64,000 nucleotides of DNA. Origin: Gossypium raimondii. Its lineage: Eukaryota > Streptophyta > Magnoliopsida > Malvales > Malvaceae. Below the pieces are notes generated by a model. That model ran no database searches, was not told the origin of the DNA, and was given only the letters and a program-made list of their open reading frames with translations. The stretch lies in contig NC_068575.1 of NCBI RefSeq assembly GCF_025698545.1, positions 55,313,980 to 55,377,979 of the forward strand. The letters are read 5' to 3'. The first letter of the stretch is position 1; every line of letters begins with the position of its first letter. A program made the position numbers and the translations under genes. Positions 48,836 through 59,796 of this stretch are shown one piece after another.

Positions 48836-49890
48836 AAATGTTAAAGTACCTTAAAATAATATGGCTTGTTTAAATTATAGAAGAGCATTTTGTAATATTC
48901 CTAATTGAGTTTGTGGCGATTGACTCATGACACAAACACAATTAGGAGCTTAACTATTAATATAGGTATTTATATACCAATGAACAAATAAAATGTGAAA
49001 CCACATCAATACTTTTACTATTTTACTAAAAATTTAACCACTCACATATACACATGAATATTACGTTCTTAGAATATAATGTTGTATTTAAAATAATATA
49101 CAATAAATAATGAAACATATAATTTGAAACTAATTATTAATCGACATGCAATATATACGGTATTAAAATAAAAAATAGATAAAATTGTGAATAAAATCAA
49201 ATTTAAACACATAAATACATTAGATTAATAATATTAAATGCGCTACTGATTATTTATCATATTATTGTCATAAATCTCGAGTTAATTTTATGTTAACTTG
49301 TGACATGCACTCAATCAATGACATTATAATTTAACTAAATGAGGTAATAAAATATGCATAATAAAATTAGAATGTACAAAATATTTTAAGATAAAATATT
49401 GATTGGATGGTAAAATTAAAGTTTTATCAATACAAATGTCACGGACTCAAATTCCATATATAATATTATATTTGGTTTTGGTTGAGTTGATTTTGTTTGA
49501 TTCGTGACACCAACTCAATCAAGGTTAAATAATAGTATAGATATACAATTGATAGAGATAATAAATTATGCATGATAAAATTAAAATTAAATGTCATGGG
49601 TTCAAATCCCATATATAAAATTTTAATTAGTTTTGGTTGAGTTGGTGTCCGGTTGACTTGACACCAACTCAACCAAGGTTAAATAATAGTATTGATATAT
49701 AATTGACGGAGGTAACAAAGAATGCATAATAAAACTAAAATATAAATATCATGTTAAAACCAAGCTTTGATTCAATGGTAAAATTAATATTTTATTGATG
49801 TAAATAGCATGGATTTAAATCCAAGTATTTGAACATTTTATTGATTTTTATGATCAAAAGTAAAATTACATTCGAATAATATAACTTATT
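48130..49890. repeat. array of decayed tRNA-like (SINE-type) repeat units
   Basis: At least five units share a layout. Each has an A-box-like TTGGTTGAGTGGTAAA word (clearest at about 48437; variants at 48728, 49398 and 49764). After 30–60 bp comes a B-box-like GGGTTCAAATCCCAT word (clearest at 49597; variants at 48192, 48477, 48771, 49444 and 49807). Several units continue into GAGTTGxTGxCxxGTTGACTCATGACACCAACTC text. The two words match the RNA polymerase III promoter boxes of tRNAs, so the units look tRNA-derived. None folds into a usable tRNA. Repeated insertion into older copies or tandem growth would both explain the cluster. Confidence 0.5.
48788..48828. repeat. (TA)n microsatellite, about 20 units
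   Basis: Forty bases of alternating TA lie just after the B-box-like word of one SINE-like unit, where a SINE tail would be expected. The tract is likely polymorphic. Confidence 0.95.
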
Positions 49891-51149
49891 TTAATCACAA
49901 AAATATTTTCATATTTTCCTTAATCAAATTGGTGTTATATTAATAATATACATATTTTTTTATATTTTCTTTAATTTAATCAATATAATTTAACTCTCCA
50001 CACCAACTTTATCATATTATAAAATTGGGATTTGCCCACCCCAAATATTGCTTTCCTGCTAATCAAGACCTTATTTTTATTTTAGTTGTGATTTAATGGT
50101 AAAATAATTTTAAACTTTTTTATCAAATCTTCATCAATAGTCTAATTCTAGAGACTATCCTTTAAATTGTTCCAACAATACAAAATAAAACTCTGATTTT
50201 CACTCTTAAATTATTGATTGAAATAATAACTATCTTGTAAGAGAAAAAAACACATACTCAAAATTCAAGAAACACACTTATTAAAAAAAAGTATTTTTTC
50301 AATAAAAAAAAAAAGAGAAGAAGCTGAAATTCCTTTTTTGTGGGTGTGCGTGTGTTTGGCCACAAATTTCCTTTTGGTTGATTTGTGCGGGTTGGTGGCA
50401 CCATGCAGTGCAATGCATGTACAATGAAACCCAGAATTGGTCGCTAATAAATCGAGTAGCCGACGGATACTGAGTTGACTTTTAATGATATTTAGTGACA
50501 TATTTATGTTTGTTTTTGCTTTGTAATAATGGGAAACTGAAAAAAGAAAAAAAAGTTGATAGTGGCATCACCAGTTCACCACTAGTGGACCTCTTTCCAG
50601 CCAAGCATTTCTGTGCACATCAACTCATTTCTCACTTACAATATTATTCAAATGAAGGGTTCCTTTTTCTTTTCTTTTCTTTTTTAATTTTTTAATATGT
50701 TGCTCAACTTTTATAAACATATTTACCTACTATTTCTTTTCGATATGGGTTTAATCATAAAACATTGTTACAATACCCACTTATTGTAACCGAATAAATA
50801 TATAGAATATAAAACATATTGCCTTATTTGTATATACTTGAAATGTAAAAGTCAAAGACAGGACACTGAATGGGGTATTAACCCGAACATTGAAAACGAT
50901 ATTTTTAGCAGCAAGGGTCAGAGGGCACGCTCAGCAGCAGTCGGTCTACTTATTAACAATATGTAGTGTTCGTATCTATGTAAATAATTACGACTACTTG
51001 AGATTTTATGGAGTATTTGTTTCGATGTTGTTGTTACGGTAAGTAAAGTAGCTGTATTCAACCGATTTGCTTTCATTTTTCTTATAAAAGTGTGCTGTTA
51101 TCTTTTCCTTCTTTTTTTCTTATACACTTGACACTCTTTTAATATTTTG
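49891..51149. other. intergenic DNA, no gene recognised
   Basis: Mixed-composition patches occur at 50330–50470 and 50880–50950, but neither strand shows an exon similar to a known protein. A T/C-rich microsatellite-like run lies at about 50665–50685. Confidence 0.5.
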
Positions 51150-51672
51150 GGTAAATTGTATAATTTGTCACTAAATTGTAGATAAATTTTTATTTTAGTT
51201 AATTAAAAAGTTATAATTTAGTCACTGAACATTCGAAAGTTTTCATTTAAGTCGTTGGATTGTTAAGGAGTTTTTTTTTAAAAGCTTCACCAGTGAGCTC
51301 TAAGTTATGATTCAACAATCTATACAATGAACCAATACTGATTAATGAGTAGAAGAATATACATTAGATCCAAGTTGATTTGACAGTCGGTGTCGAAGAT
51401 CGGAGAAAAAAATTGTTTGAATTTTGGTTCTCAAATTCATGACATGTAAAGTTATTTCATGAAAAAATTGAGTTATAGAAGAGAAATGGAAAGAGAACTT
51501 TCAATTGGTGCAAGAAGTACGAATAAAGAAAGCCATATAATATCTATTTTAATAGCCCTGTGACTTAAATGAAAAATTTTGAATTGTTCAGTTATCAATT
51601 TGTAACTTTTTTTTAGTTAAGTGATCAAAACAAAAACTAACTTATAGTTTAGTGACTAATGGTGTAGTCTAT
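51150..51672. mobile_element. long-TIR MITE, about 520 bp
   Basis: The left about 100 bp (GTCACTAAATTGTAG, then TTTATTTTAGTTAATTAAAAAG, then TTTTCATTTAAGTCG) reappear in the reverse complement of the right about 100 bp. The right-end words are GTCACTAAACTATAAG, GATCACTTAACTAAAAAAAAG and TTTTTCATTTAAGTCAC. Long inverted repeats without coding capacity indicate a non-autonomous DNA transposon, Mutator-like by general form. The target duplication cannot be read with confidence. Confidence 0.6.
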
Positions 51673-52934
51673 AATTTTAATTTTTTTTATGATTTCAGTT
51701 AATTTTAAATATTATTTTACAAATTTTAATGATTTTTTGGTTTAGTTAACTCCCACATTACCGATTAACAAGGACACGTGGCATGTTCCGTTTGGTTGCT
51801 AATTTTTTTAACACCATTAATGACAAGGGTCCAAAAATAATAAAACAAGTACCAAAATATACTAATGTGAACAAATGAATATAATTTAATGATCAAATTG
51901 TAAATAAAACCTATTTTAAAAGATAACAGTACACTAATCACTTTTCAGAAAAATTGAAGATAAATAAAATAATAAACTTTAATATTTTAAGTAATCAATT
52001 TTTAATACCGAAAAATAACATATTATTTTTAAATATAATTTTAAAGTGAATGGGCTATATTGAAATTTTTATATACACAGGCCATTTAATGATGAATAAA
52101 ATAATAAACTTTAATATATTAAATAATCAATTTTTAATAATTGAAAAGATATTTCTAGTTTCTTTTCTACATTATTCGAGCGTGGTTTCAATCATCAAAG
52201 TTCATTATTTTATCATCTTCAAATTTTTCTAGAAGTGGTTATTCAATATTTTTATTATAACTTAGAGACTTCAACTAAAATTCTGTATTTTTATTATTAG
52301 TAAATATACCAATATTAAAACTACTTAAAAGTAACATATAGGTTTTAATTTAAAATTGTAACTATAATTTTTAACTAAAATTTTTAAATTATCATATTTT
52401 AAAACTAATTGTATTTCAAATATTTTAATTTTTATAATAATTTGAAATATAAATCTTAATATTTTAATTTAAAAAATAACATACTATTTTAAAATAAAAT
52501 TTACAAGCGGAGGGACCATGTAAAAATTGACGAGGAATTTAATCCATACAAGTGTGCCTCCCCCTTAGCTTACACACTTTGACATAAATTAGATTCCTTA
52601 TCAATCCAATCTAAAACCTAAATTTAAGTCCCAATTTGATATCTCTTATTTCGATTTTCACCTCCTTTGACCAATTTTTTTTAAATAAATTTGAACCCAT
52701 ATTATTGTAATAATGAATTATTTTATTCATATTATTTTAGTGATTTTTCAATATATAAGACAAAAACTCAAACACCAACCGTTCTAACTTCGACTCGAAG
52801 TTAAACGTGATCAATCAATGTCCGATTAGGTTTCCAACGCTATTAACCACTTCTATAATTTTTTTTTTTTTCATATCGAGAGAATAAGAGAGAGAAGGAA
52901 TAGGATCAACGCAAACGTGTATAAGCTTCACCAA
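51673..52934. other. AT-rich intergenic DNA, no gene recognised
   Basis: A nearly repeated phrase, AATAAAATAATAAACTTTAATAT then AATCAATTTTTAATA, occurs at about 51964–52010 and 52095–52140, pointing to a local duplication. No gene is seen. Confidence 0.5.

Positions 52935-52969
<35 letters not shown>
52935..52969. repeat. (ATT)n microsatellite, about 11 units
   Basis: This is a perfect ATT/TTA trinucleotide tract in intergenic DNA. Confidence 0.95.
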
Positions 52970-52970
<1 letters not shown>

Positions 52971-54194
52971 GACTCATTGTAATGCTTAATTGGGAGTAGT
53001 TGTGTAAATGCCTGGACTGGTCTTGGAATTTATTAAAACTAGTGGCGAATGACGAGGGGTGGAATGGAAAATGGACGGCAACGGTATATGGAAAAAGGTC
53101 TAAAATGTGGGAAATATGCCGTGTGTTTAGCGGACTTTATAGCGGGGGCGTCCCGCGTGCAGCCACACCTAACCCATTTGTTGGAGCAACTTGTGGGGTC
53201 TTCCTAAAAACATCCACATCGGCGAGGGTGAGTATTAGAGTTGTTCATGTATCGAGTTGGGTCAAATAAAAAATTTAGACCTATTTTCTAGGTCTGAGTT
53301 TTGTTCAACTTAAAAATGGATTTAAAATTTTGCTCAAACTCGGTCTGGATTAAAAATGTTAAAATTCGAGCCTGATTCAACTCGCCTATATGAAATTTTT
53401 TTATATAAAAGTAAATTTAAAAAATATAATATATCAAATACACAAAAAAAATTATAATAAATATTTCCTAATAAATGGAAAAAATAAAATATATATTTAA
53501 ATAATATTAAGATAAGACCCGGGGCTAAAACCAAACATAGACATCACAAGAACAATACCTCCACCGTTGAGGGAGTAAGACACTCCAAAGTAGATACTCG
53601 CCCTCAACGCTCATCTTTGATCTTTGATCTATGATATATATATTAGGGGTGCTATGCACTTATACATATATAAAATAAAAATAGTTTTATATTGTTTCGT
53701 ATATTTTTGTATGATTGATATTTTAATGAACCAATCATTGAATTTATTGATATAACTATACTTTATCATGTATGTAAAATTTTGAATTGATCCGATATAT
53801 CTACCACATCGATCTAAAATACTATATATATTAATATTTATTAAACAACTAAAAGTATTTTTACATAAAATAAATAGTTAGAAATTTTAAATATATGTCA
53901 AAATTGATATGGATGATATATATGAATTGAATTTGAAATATGACGGTTGAATCATTAAAATTTTAATCGTACAAAAATATATGAAAGGGTGTAAAATTAT
54001 ATTGATGTAAATGAATCTATCCCCATTACATTATATTATATTAAAGCGCAAAGTTAAAGAAATTTTTTAACAGACTAATATAACATTTATTGTCCATTAT
54101 ATTACTATATTTACCGTTTTAAAAATTTTTATTATTTATAAATAATAATTTTAAATTAACTTATCACCAGGCAATCATTGGGGAGCTGGAATAA
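52970..54194. other. intergenic DNA with repeat fragments
   Basis: The 89-codon open frame at 53000–53269 is GC-richer than its flanks but resembles no known protein and has no splice context. It overlaps the start of a TCGAGTTGGGTCAAAT…GTCTGGATTAAAAATG repeat (53240–53530) related in style to those at 26.3 and 32.3 kb. Confidence 0.45.
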
Positions 54195-54462
54195 TGCTGT
54201 GCTAAGGGATATTTGGAGGATGCTGAGAAGAGATTGGGAAGTGAAGAACTGAAGGTCTGCCATGTTCATCGTGAGGGGAATCGGGCAGCAGATAGAATGG
54301 CAAACTTGGCCGGTCATCATGGTCTTGGTACCCATACGTATAGTCCGAAGTCGTTGGAATTATACATGAAGATACTGAAGGATACATAATGGCTAGAGTA
54401 GTATCGATTTAAGTTTTAGTTATGTCATTTTATACAAAAAAAGAAAAAGAAAAAAGAAGAAG
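54195..54462 (+). mobile_element. 5'-truncated LINE 3' end: RNase H C terminus plus poly(A)
   Basis: A frame ending at the TAA at 54387–54389 encodes about 64 residues with VCHVHREGNRAADRMANLAG, the C-terminal signature of LINE-type RNase H (H-V-x-R-E-x-N-x-x-A-D). The stop is followed by about 45 bp and then an A-rich tail (54436–54462) broken by G residues. Everything upstream is missing, the usual result of incomplete reverse transcription during insertion. Confidence 0.8.
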
Positions 54463-57161
54463 ACTTTTATTAAAATGATTTTCTATAATATTAAATAAAA
54501 ATTAAATTTTATATTGAATTATTATATATTTACATTATTATGTTTCCATTAGTAAAAAAGAAAAAGAAAAAATTATATTTCCTTTTTAAATAATAAGTTT
54601 TAATCACTCATATGATAAATAAACTTATATTTCACATATAACATTTTATAATATAATATAAAAATATTAATTATATATTATCGATCAATTTACAGTTAAG
54701 AAAAAATTGAGTAGTGAAAACTTAATTTACAATATATTAAAATAATTGATATATTTGAATTAGTACTAGATTTGAATTATCAAAATAATCGATATATTTT
54801 AATTATGTTAATTGCTTATTATTTTAAATAATGTTTTACATTAACATGACGATATTGAACATCAAAATATTAAAATATATTAATTATAATTATAATTTTT
54901 ATTAAAATATTAAATAAATTAATATATTTTAATAGATTCAATAAATTGAATAAAAAATTATTTTATATTAATTATAGCAATTGAGAACATGATATTTAAA
55001 AAACTAATTAAAAATTAATGATATAAAATCACATTATAAAATTAAAACTAGTGTATGATAAATATATAACCATGCATATAATTATATGGATGAACATTTA
55101 TACGAAATATAAGGCTTTTGTTATATAATTGCCTTTATTTTTATTTTTCTTTTACTATTTCTTTAAGGGCTTTTGTGTTGAGTCTGGCTGGGTAGACTCG
55201 AAATAGGCAAGTATTTAGAAAAGAAATATAACAAGAGTTCAACCATAAGGAAAAATATTACATGTCCTCATCAAACGAGTACCCGTTTTCCTTTGCTCTT
55301 AAGCCTACATATCCTTAATTGAATTTGAACGTTTGGGACAAATTGGGTCTCTTTTTCAGATGTTTTAGATTTAGAATAAACTTTCAACATAAATAAATAT
55401 TTGATATTTAACAAATTAATCGGTACATGTATATATAATTAATATCATTATAGATATTTATCATCTGTTCTTTTTGATACAATATCTAAATATTCAAATC
55501 TATATTTTTCTGCACTAGTAACAATGCCGATGCAATTGAACTAGCATCTAATCTGCGAGCATATAATCTTTTTTAATTGTAGAAGATGTGTTTTTCTACA
55601 ATTGCCACACATTTTAGTATTTACTTTTGAATTTATCATCTACTATTGAAAAAATCAGTACAGAAACTGGAAACCTGTATACTGTTAAACATATGTGTAA
55701 CCTCACTCGAGCACCACTCGAGTGGAATTTTCTTAGAGTGTCGGTTTGAATCGGAGCAACAATATCATAACATTTCATAGCATACCAGCACCTTCAACAT
55801 CACTACTCATTGGTTTAAGATAATTCATTTAGTATGTATATAATATATATACAAGATATAATCTTTCGTGCAATATTTTTATTCATAAAACTAACGAAAA
55901 GAAGGGGGTTTAATTGAAAAAATGACAAAATGGTTTAAATAGAAAGCTAGAACTTAGATGGAAATTGTTAAAAAGTTGGAGAAATAGTTTAAGCGAAAGA
56001 TGATATTGACAGAAAGGAGTCATCAATATTGAGCATTAAGCATGCCGTCAAGTCAAGAAAGATACGAAACACAGGAAAACCGAATGGTTGGCGCAAAATC
56101 CGGAGATTTGTAAGGGAAAGACAAGCAAAGCAGAGCAGAGCCGTAGCTGTCAGCTTCCCTAGATCTGACACCATGGATAAGAGAAGAAAAAAAGAAAGTG
56201 AGAAATCAAATTTGCACAGATTGCCTCTCATAGTCCAATTAATTAAAAGTTTCTCGACCGTCAGAAAACTTCATTAATCGGCTTTTTTGCGACCTTGATA
56301 ATGCCATTGCCAGCTTGCTCTGAGTCAAATAAAAACACGTGGTCTCCCTTCTCTTCTGCGTCGCTTGTGCTATTTACCACCCACACTGTCTCCCAATGCA
56401 TTTAAGTTGATGCTTCTTCACCCAAGTTTATAAAACTTCATTCATTCATTTACTAGCCGCCAACAAATCGACAGTTGCCTTCTTACACTTCTTGTTATTG
56501 GTGCAAGGTGCAATGTACTTTCGCATCGGCAGTGTTGAGGGAGGGAGAAACCCAGATCCCCATCGCTATACAGCATCAAGATAGCTTTGGGAACTTTATA
56601 CTTTGTATCTTGATGACATGAGAAAGCCTTAATTAGACCCCTAAATAATTTGTTAATTTGTCCGAAATTATCACATGTCAAATGAGCTACTAGCTTGGAC
56701 TCATTAGTTCTAGACTACTACTGCTAAGCTATGGGCTTCTAGACATGGAAAATTCATATTTTTGTCAAACCCCAGCTTAAAATTTTCATTTAAGGCCATT
56801 GCCCCAAACCCAACTACCAAAAGACAAGTCACCTATTTAGTGAATTCACGAAACACTCTATTGATAAAATTTCCTTTGTTTTTCCTGTTCTCAGTATAAA
56901 GCCAAAAGATTCCAGTTTTTTTGGATAAAAAGGGGAAAAAAAATCATTTTAGAACATGTTTCACGTAAATAATTGGGAAATTATGCACTTTTTCCAGTGG
57001 TCGTAATTGACAAATAACAATCTAGAAAATAATTTGAATACAAGTAAAAAAAAATTATCAATTTGAATACAAGAAAATAATTAGTCTTTGCTCTTGCAAA
57101 CACGGCAAGGACACCAATGAAACATTGCAAATCAAACATGCAAAGATTGGGTCTTTGTTTC
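54463..57161. other. intergenic DNA; possible distal remnant of the C2 gene
   Basis: Most of 54463–55980 is AT-rich. The 55990–56280 piece has open frames on both strands without known similarity. CACGTGG at about 56336 is a G-box core. On the - strand, 56640–56460 has a frame with DTKYKVPKAILMLYSDGD and another ending KKATVDLLAASK before a stop. They lie in the right place and orientation to be the lost 3' part of the C2 gene at 59.6 kb, but the similarity is too weak to claim. Confidence 0.35.
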
Positions 57162-57170
57162 CTCAATCTT

Positions 57171-58954
57171 CTAAAGCTTCTGAAATTTATCAGACACATA
57201 TTCAGAGCCATTGTCAGTCTTCAAGGCTCTAATTTTACAACCAGATTGATTTTCAACAAATGCTTTGAACTTGCAAAAGGCTTCAAACGCTTCTGACTTC
57301 TGCCTCAAAAAATAAACCCAACAAAGCCTTGTCAAATCATCTATAAACAGAATAAAATACTTATTGTCACTGATTGAAGCAATTTTCATAGGGCCACAAA
57401 CATCAGAATGCACCAATTCGAGCCTTCCTTGAGCTCTCCAAGCACTGTCAGCAGGAAAAGGCAATCTAGCCTGCTTACCAAGCTGACGAACCTCACAAAC
57501 AGTCCCACTAGCTTCAATTTTAGACATGTCTTCAACCAAATTCAGCCTATGCAACAAATCAATGGATCTGAAATTAGCATGGCCTAATCTCTTATGCCAC
57601 AAATTAGTGCTATCAGCAAGGCTCGTATATGCCTTTCTTTCCACTTGACTTACATCCAACATGAAGCACCTATCAGTCATAGAGACTGTAACTAGCTCCT
57701 GACCATGCAAGTCTTGAACAATGTAGCAACCATTTTTAAAAACCAGAGCATAGCTTTTTCCACTAATTGGCCTACACTAAGCAGATTCTAGTCTAAGTCA
57801 GGTACAAAGAGCACATCAGTGATTAGTTTGTTACCTGAACCAGTGCTAACCAACACATTGCCTTTGCCTTTAGCCTCAATTAGCTTCCCATCTCCAATTC
57901 TGATCTTCGAGCAGAAGCTTCTGTCTACGCCCTTAAATAGCCTTTCATCAGCCGCCATATGGTGTGAGCAGTCATTGTCTAATAGCCAATCACTGCTGGC
58001 TTTCATTGTACCAACAAAATAGGTTGTTGTAAACACATGCTCCTCCTGAGCTTGCAGATCCTCAGCAGGTTTAGCCTGTTGCTGAGCAGCCTCCTTTGCC
58101 TTGCCTTTGTACACCTTCTCTACATGACCAAACTGTTTGCATTTTCTGCATTGGATGTCTGGCCTATACCAGCAATAATTCTCTGAATGTGTTGTCTTCT
58201 TGCAGTGAACACATGGTGGAAACACCCTTTTTCCTTCATCTCTTCTTGGTTTGTCTCTCATGTTGTGCCAAGGCCTTTTGCCTTTCACACTCAAACTCGA
58301 GCCTTCACTGACTTTTGCCGGGAAAGCAGCTTCAGGGTTTTCTTCCTGCATATTTGTTCTCATTTGCTCAAGTGCATACAGGGAGTTTATCAGCTCAGAC
58401 AATGAAATGGCTGATAAGTCCCTCGAGTCCTCAAGTGAAGAGATCTTTGACTCGACTTTCTCAGGGAGAGTTGTAATGACCTTTTCAACAACTCTACTCT
58501 CGCTGAAGTCTACTCCAAGGAGCATTATGCTGTTGACCATAGCCATTCTTCTGTCTGAGTACTACTTGATGGTCTCAGACTCTTTCATCCTCAAATTCTC
58601 AAAGTCTCTCCTGAGATTGATTACTTGCTGCTGCCTCGTTTTGTCAATCCCCATGAACTCCTCCTTCAGCTTCTCCCACGCCTGCTTAGGTGAGTCACAG
58701 GCCATGATGCAAGTGAAGATCACATCAGACACTCCATTCTGCAGACAGGCCATAGCCTTATGCTTCTTGTCTCGCTGATCAGCATGCTGCCTCATTTGAG
58801 CAATGGTGGGATTGGCTCTCAATGGAGGTGGTTTAGCATCATTTTCGATCACACTCCACAGATCATGTGCCTGGAGGTATGTCTTCATTTTAACTATCCA
58901 AATGTGATAGTTTTCTCCAGTGAATACAGGTGGTGGTGGTGGAGTGAAGCTCAT
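57171..58954 (-). pseudogene. copia gag-pol remnant (gag, zinc knuckles, protease, partial integrase)
   Basis: A UBN2-type gag begins at 58954 (FTGENYHIWIVKMKTYLQAH). A TAG at about 58561–58559 breaks gag after MKESETIK. A first zinc knuckle (CVHCKKTTHSENYC, CCHC) is intact at about 58213–58172. The second (CRKCKQFGHVEKVY) has its last Cys changed to Tyr. The protease site reads LLDNDCSHHM (about 57985–57957) instead of D-S/T-G. A TAG lies at 57790–57788, and a one-base loss near 57755 shifts the frame. Next come WHKRLGHANF and integrase with its first two catalytic aspartates (VHSDVCGPM, TDNGSEYV), then truncation before the catalytic Glu. It cannot produce active enzymes. Confidence 0.88.
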
Positions 58955-59045
58955 TTTGCCAAACTGAATTCAAGTCTTCGATTTCCTTTTTAAGCTTTGA
59001 TATTTTTACAAAATACAACCAATAACAAAGGCTCCTCAAAGACTC

Positions 59046-59060
59046 GGGCTCATGATACCA
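59046..59060 (-). other. primer-binding site of the copia element (initiator tRNA-Met type)
   Basis: On the - strand, TGGTATCATGAGCCC lies two bases inside the LTR end (AA spacer). TGGTATCA is the usual copia site complementary to the 3' end of initiator methionine tRNA. This fixes both the polarity of the element and the inner LTR boundary. Confidence 0.85.
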
Positions 59061-59062
59061 TT

Positions 59063-59575
59063 TGTTGGAACAATGGCAGCATGCAACAACTGATTTGCAA
59101 AGCAGAATCAATGAAAATCGAAGCCAAAAAGAAAAAGAAAAGAAAGCAGCAACAAAGTTTTTGAACACTAAGCAAAATTGTAACTGAACAATCATCTTTT
59201 TTATTCAAATTTCAAAATGTATTTAAGTTACAAAATGATAAACAACAGTCACCTAATAGCTTAACTGCCCCAACTAATGCATATCTAATACTGGCTTAAA
59301 ACAAAATATAAAAATAAGCTGACATACCAGCTTTTACATCAAAATCACATCACTAACTTAATCTTACTAACTTTGTAAGTAAGTTAAGATTGAACTAAAC
59401 TAAATTACATAAGAACAAAATGTCCAAATTGGATTGATTCATTCGGTCCAGCTTCAGTTTTGCGCACCAAGCAATGTTGCTGAGCTCGATGGCTGCATTT
59501 CAGTTGCTTTGCTGCTGCTGATCTTGACAGTAGCTGGCTGCTGGTTCCATGTTGCATTGCAGTCCTGCTTCAACA
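59063..59575 (-). repeat. 5' LTR of the copia element, 513 bp
   Basis: On the - strand the LTR begins TGTTGAAGCAGG and ends CATTGTTCCAACA, with TGTTG/CAACA inverted ends. The outer boundary falls within the C2 reading frame, and the inner boundary adjoins the primer-binding site. The bases just outside are GAAAC (59580–59576). The same five bases (57161–57157) occur where the truncated element meets other DNA, which may be chance because no 3' LTR is present there. Confidence 0.8.
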
Positions 59576-59796
59576 GTTTCATGGGAAAGGAAATCCGATG
59601 AAACCTTAAAGACGAATTGATCATTCCAGGTTGGGTTTTCGTTGCTGTGACGGTCAATACAAGTGCGGAGCTTGAAGGAGGAATTGTTCCAAGCAAGGGC
59701 GTAAGTTTTCGTTTGGTGACTCGTATTTGTACCCGATCGTTCCTTAAGTCCTTGCGCAGAAATTAAGGTTATTTCCAGCACATAAATTTTCTCCAT
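59576..59796 (-). pseudogene. C2-domain protein (SRC2/BAP type), cut by the copia LTR
   Basis: The frame starting at the ATG at 59796 encodes 73 residues of a C2 domain before the LTR begins: VLEITLISAQGLKE (first strand and loop), YALAWNNSSFKLRTCID, NPTWNDQFVFKVSSDFL, SHET. In this family (SRC2, BON1-associated proteins) the C2 domain spans about 130 residues and binds phospholipid membranes in a calcium-dependent way, often in defence and stress responses. Here only the N-terminal half remains. The frame reads on into the LTR for another 24 codons to a stop at 59500, giving a chimeric 98-residue ORF without the second half of the fold. The promoter side (to about 60070) looks intact, so the chimera might still be transcribed. 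Confidence 0.8.

Larger units (their letters stand above)
57162..59575 (-). mobile_element. truncated Ty1/copia retrotransposon with one LTR
   Basis: Read on the - strand, the parts are in order: an LTR (59575–59063), a primer-binding site, gag, zinc knuckles, protease, pre-integrase and the first part of integrase. The sequence then stops at about 57171 and is followed by unrelated DNA. The rest of integrase, reverse transcriptase, RNase H and the 3' LTR are missing. This domain order is that of copia elements. The element lies inside a C2-domain gene on the same strand. Confidence 0.85.

Noticed and set aside
49590-49612. B-box-like GGGTTCAAATCCCAT as a possible tRNA gene
   Set aside because: No acceptor stem or anticodon arm can be built around it; it belongs to a repeated SINE-like unit.
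53000-53269. 89-codon frame on the + strand
   Set aside because: No recognisable domain, and it runs into dispersed repeat text.
55989-56277. Open frames on both strands of about 80 codons
   Set aside because: Mirror frames in the same segment, with no similarity that I recognise and no link to the neighbouring genes.
57157-57161. GTTTC as the right target duplication of the copia element
   Set aside because: The element has no 3' LTR there, so a five-base match alone is weak evidence; it is recorded only as a possibility.
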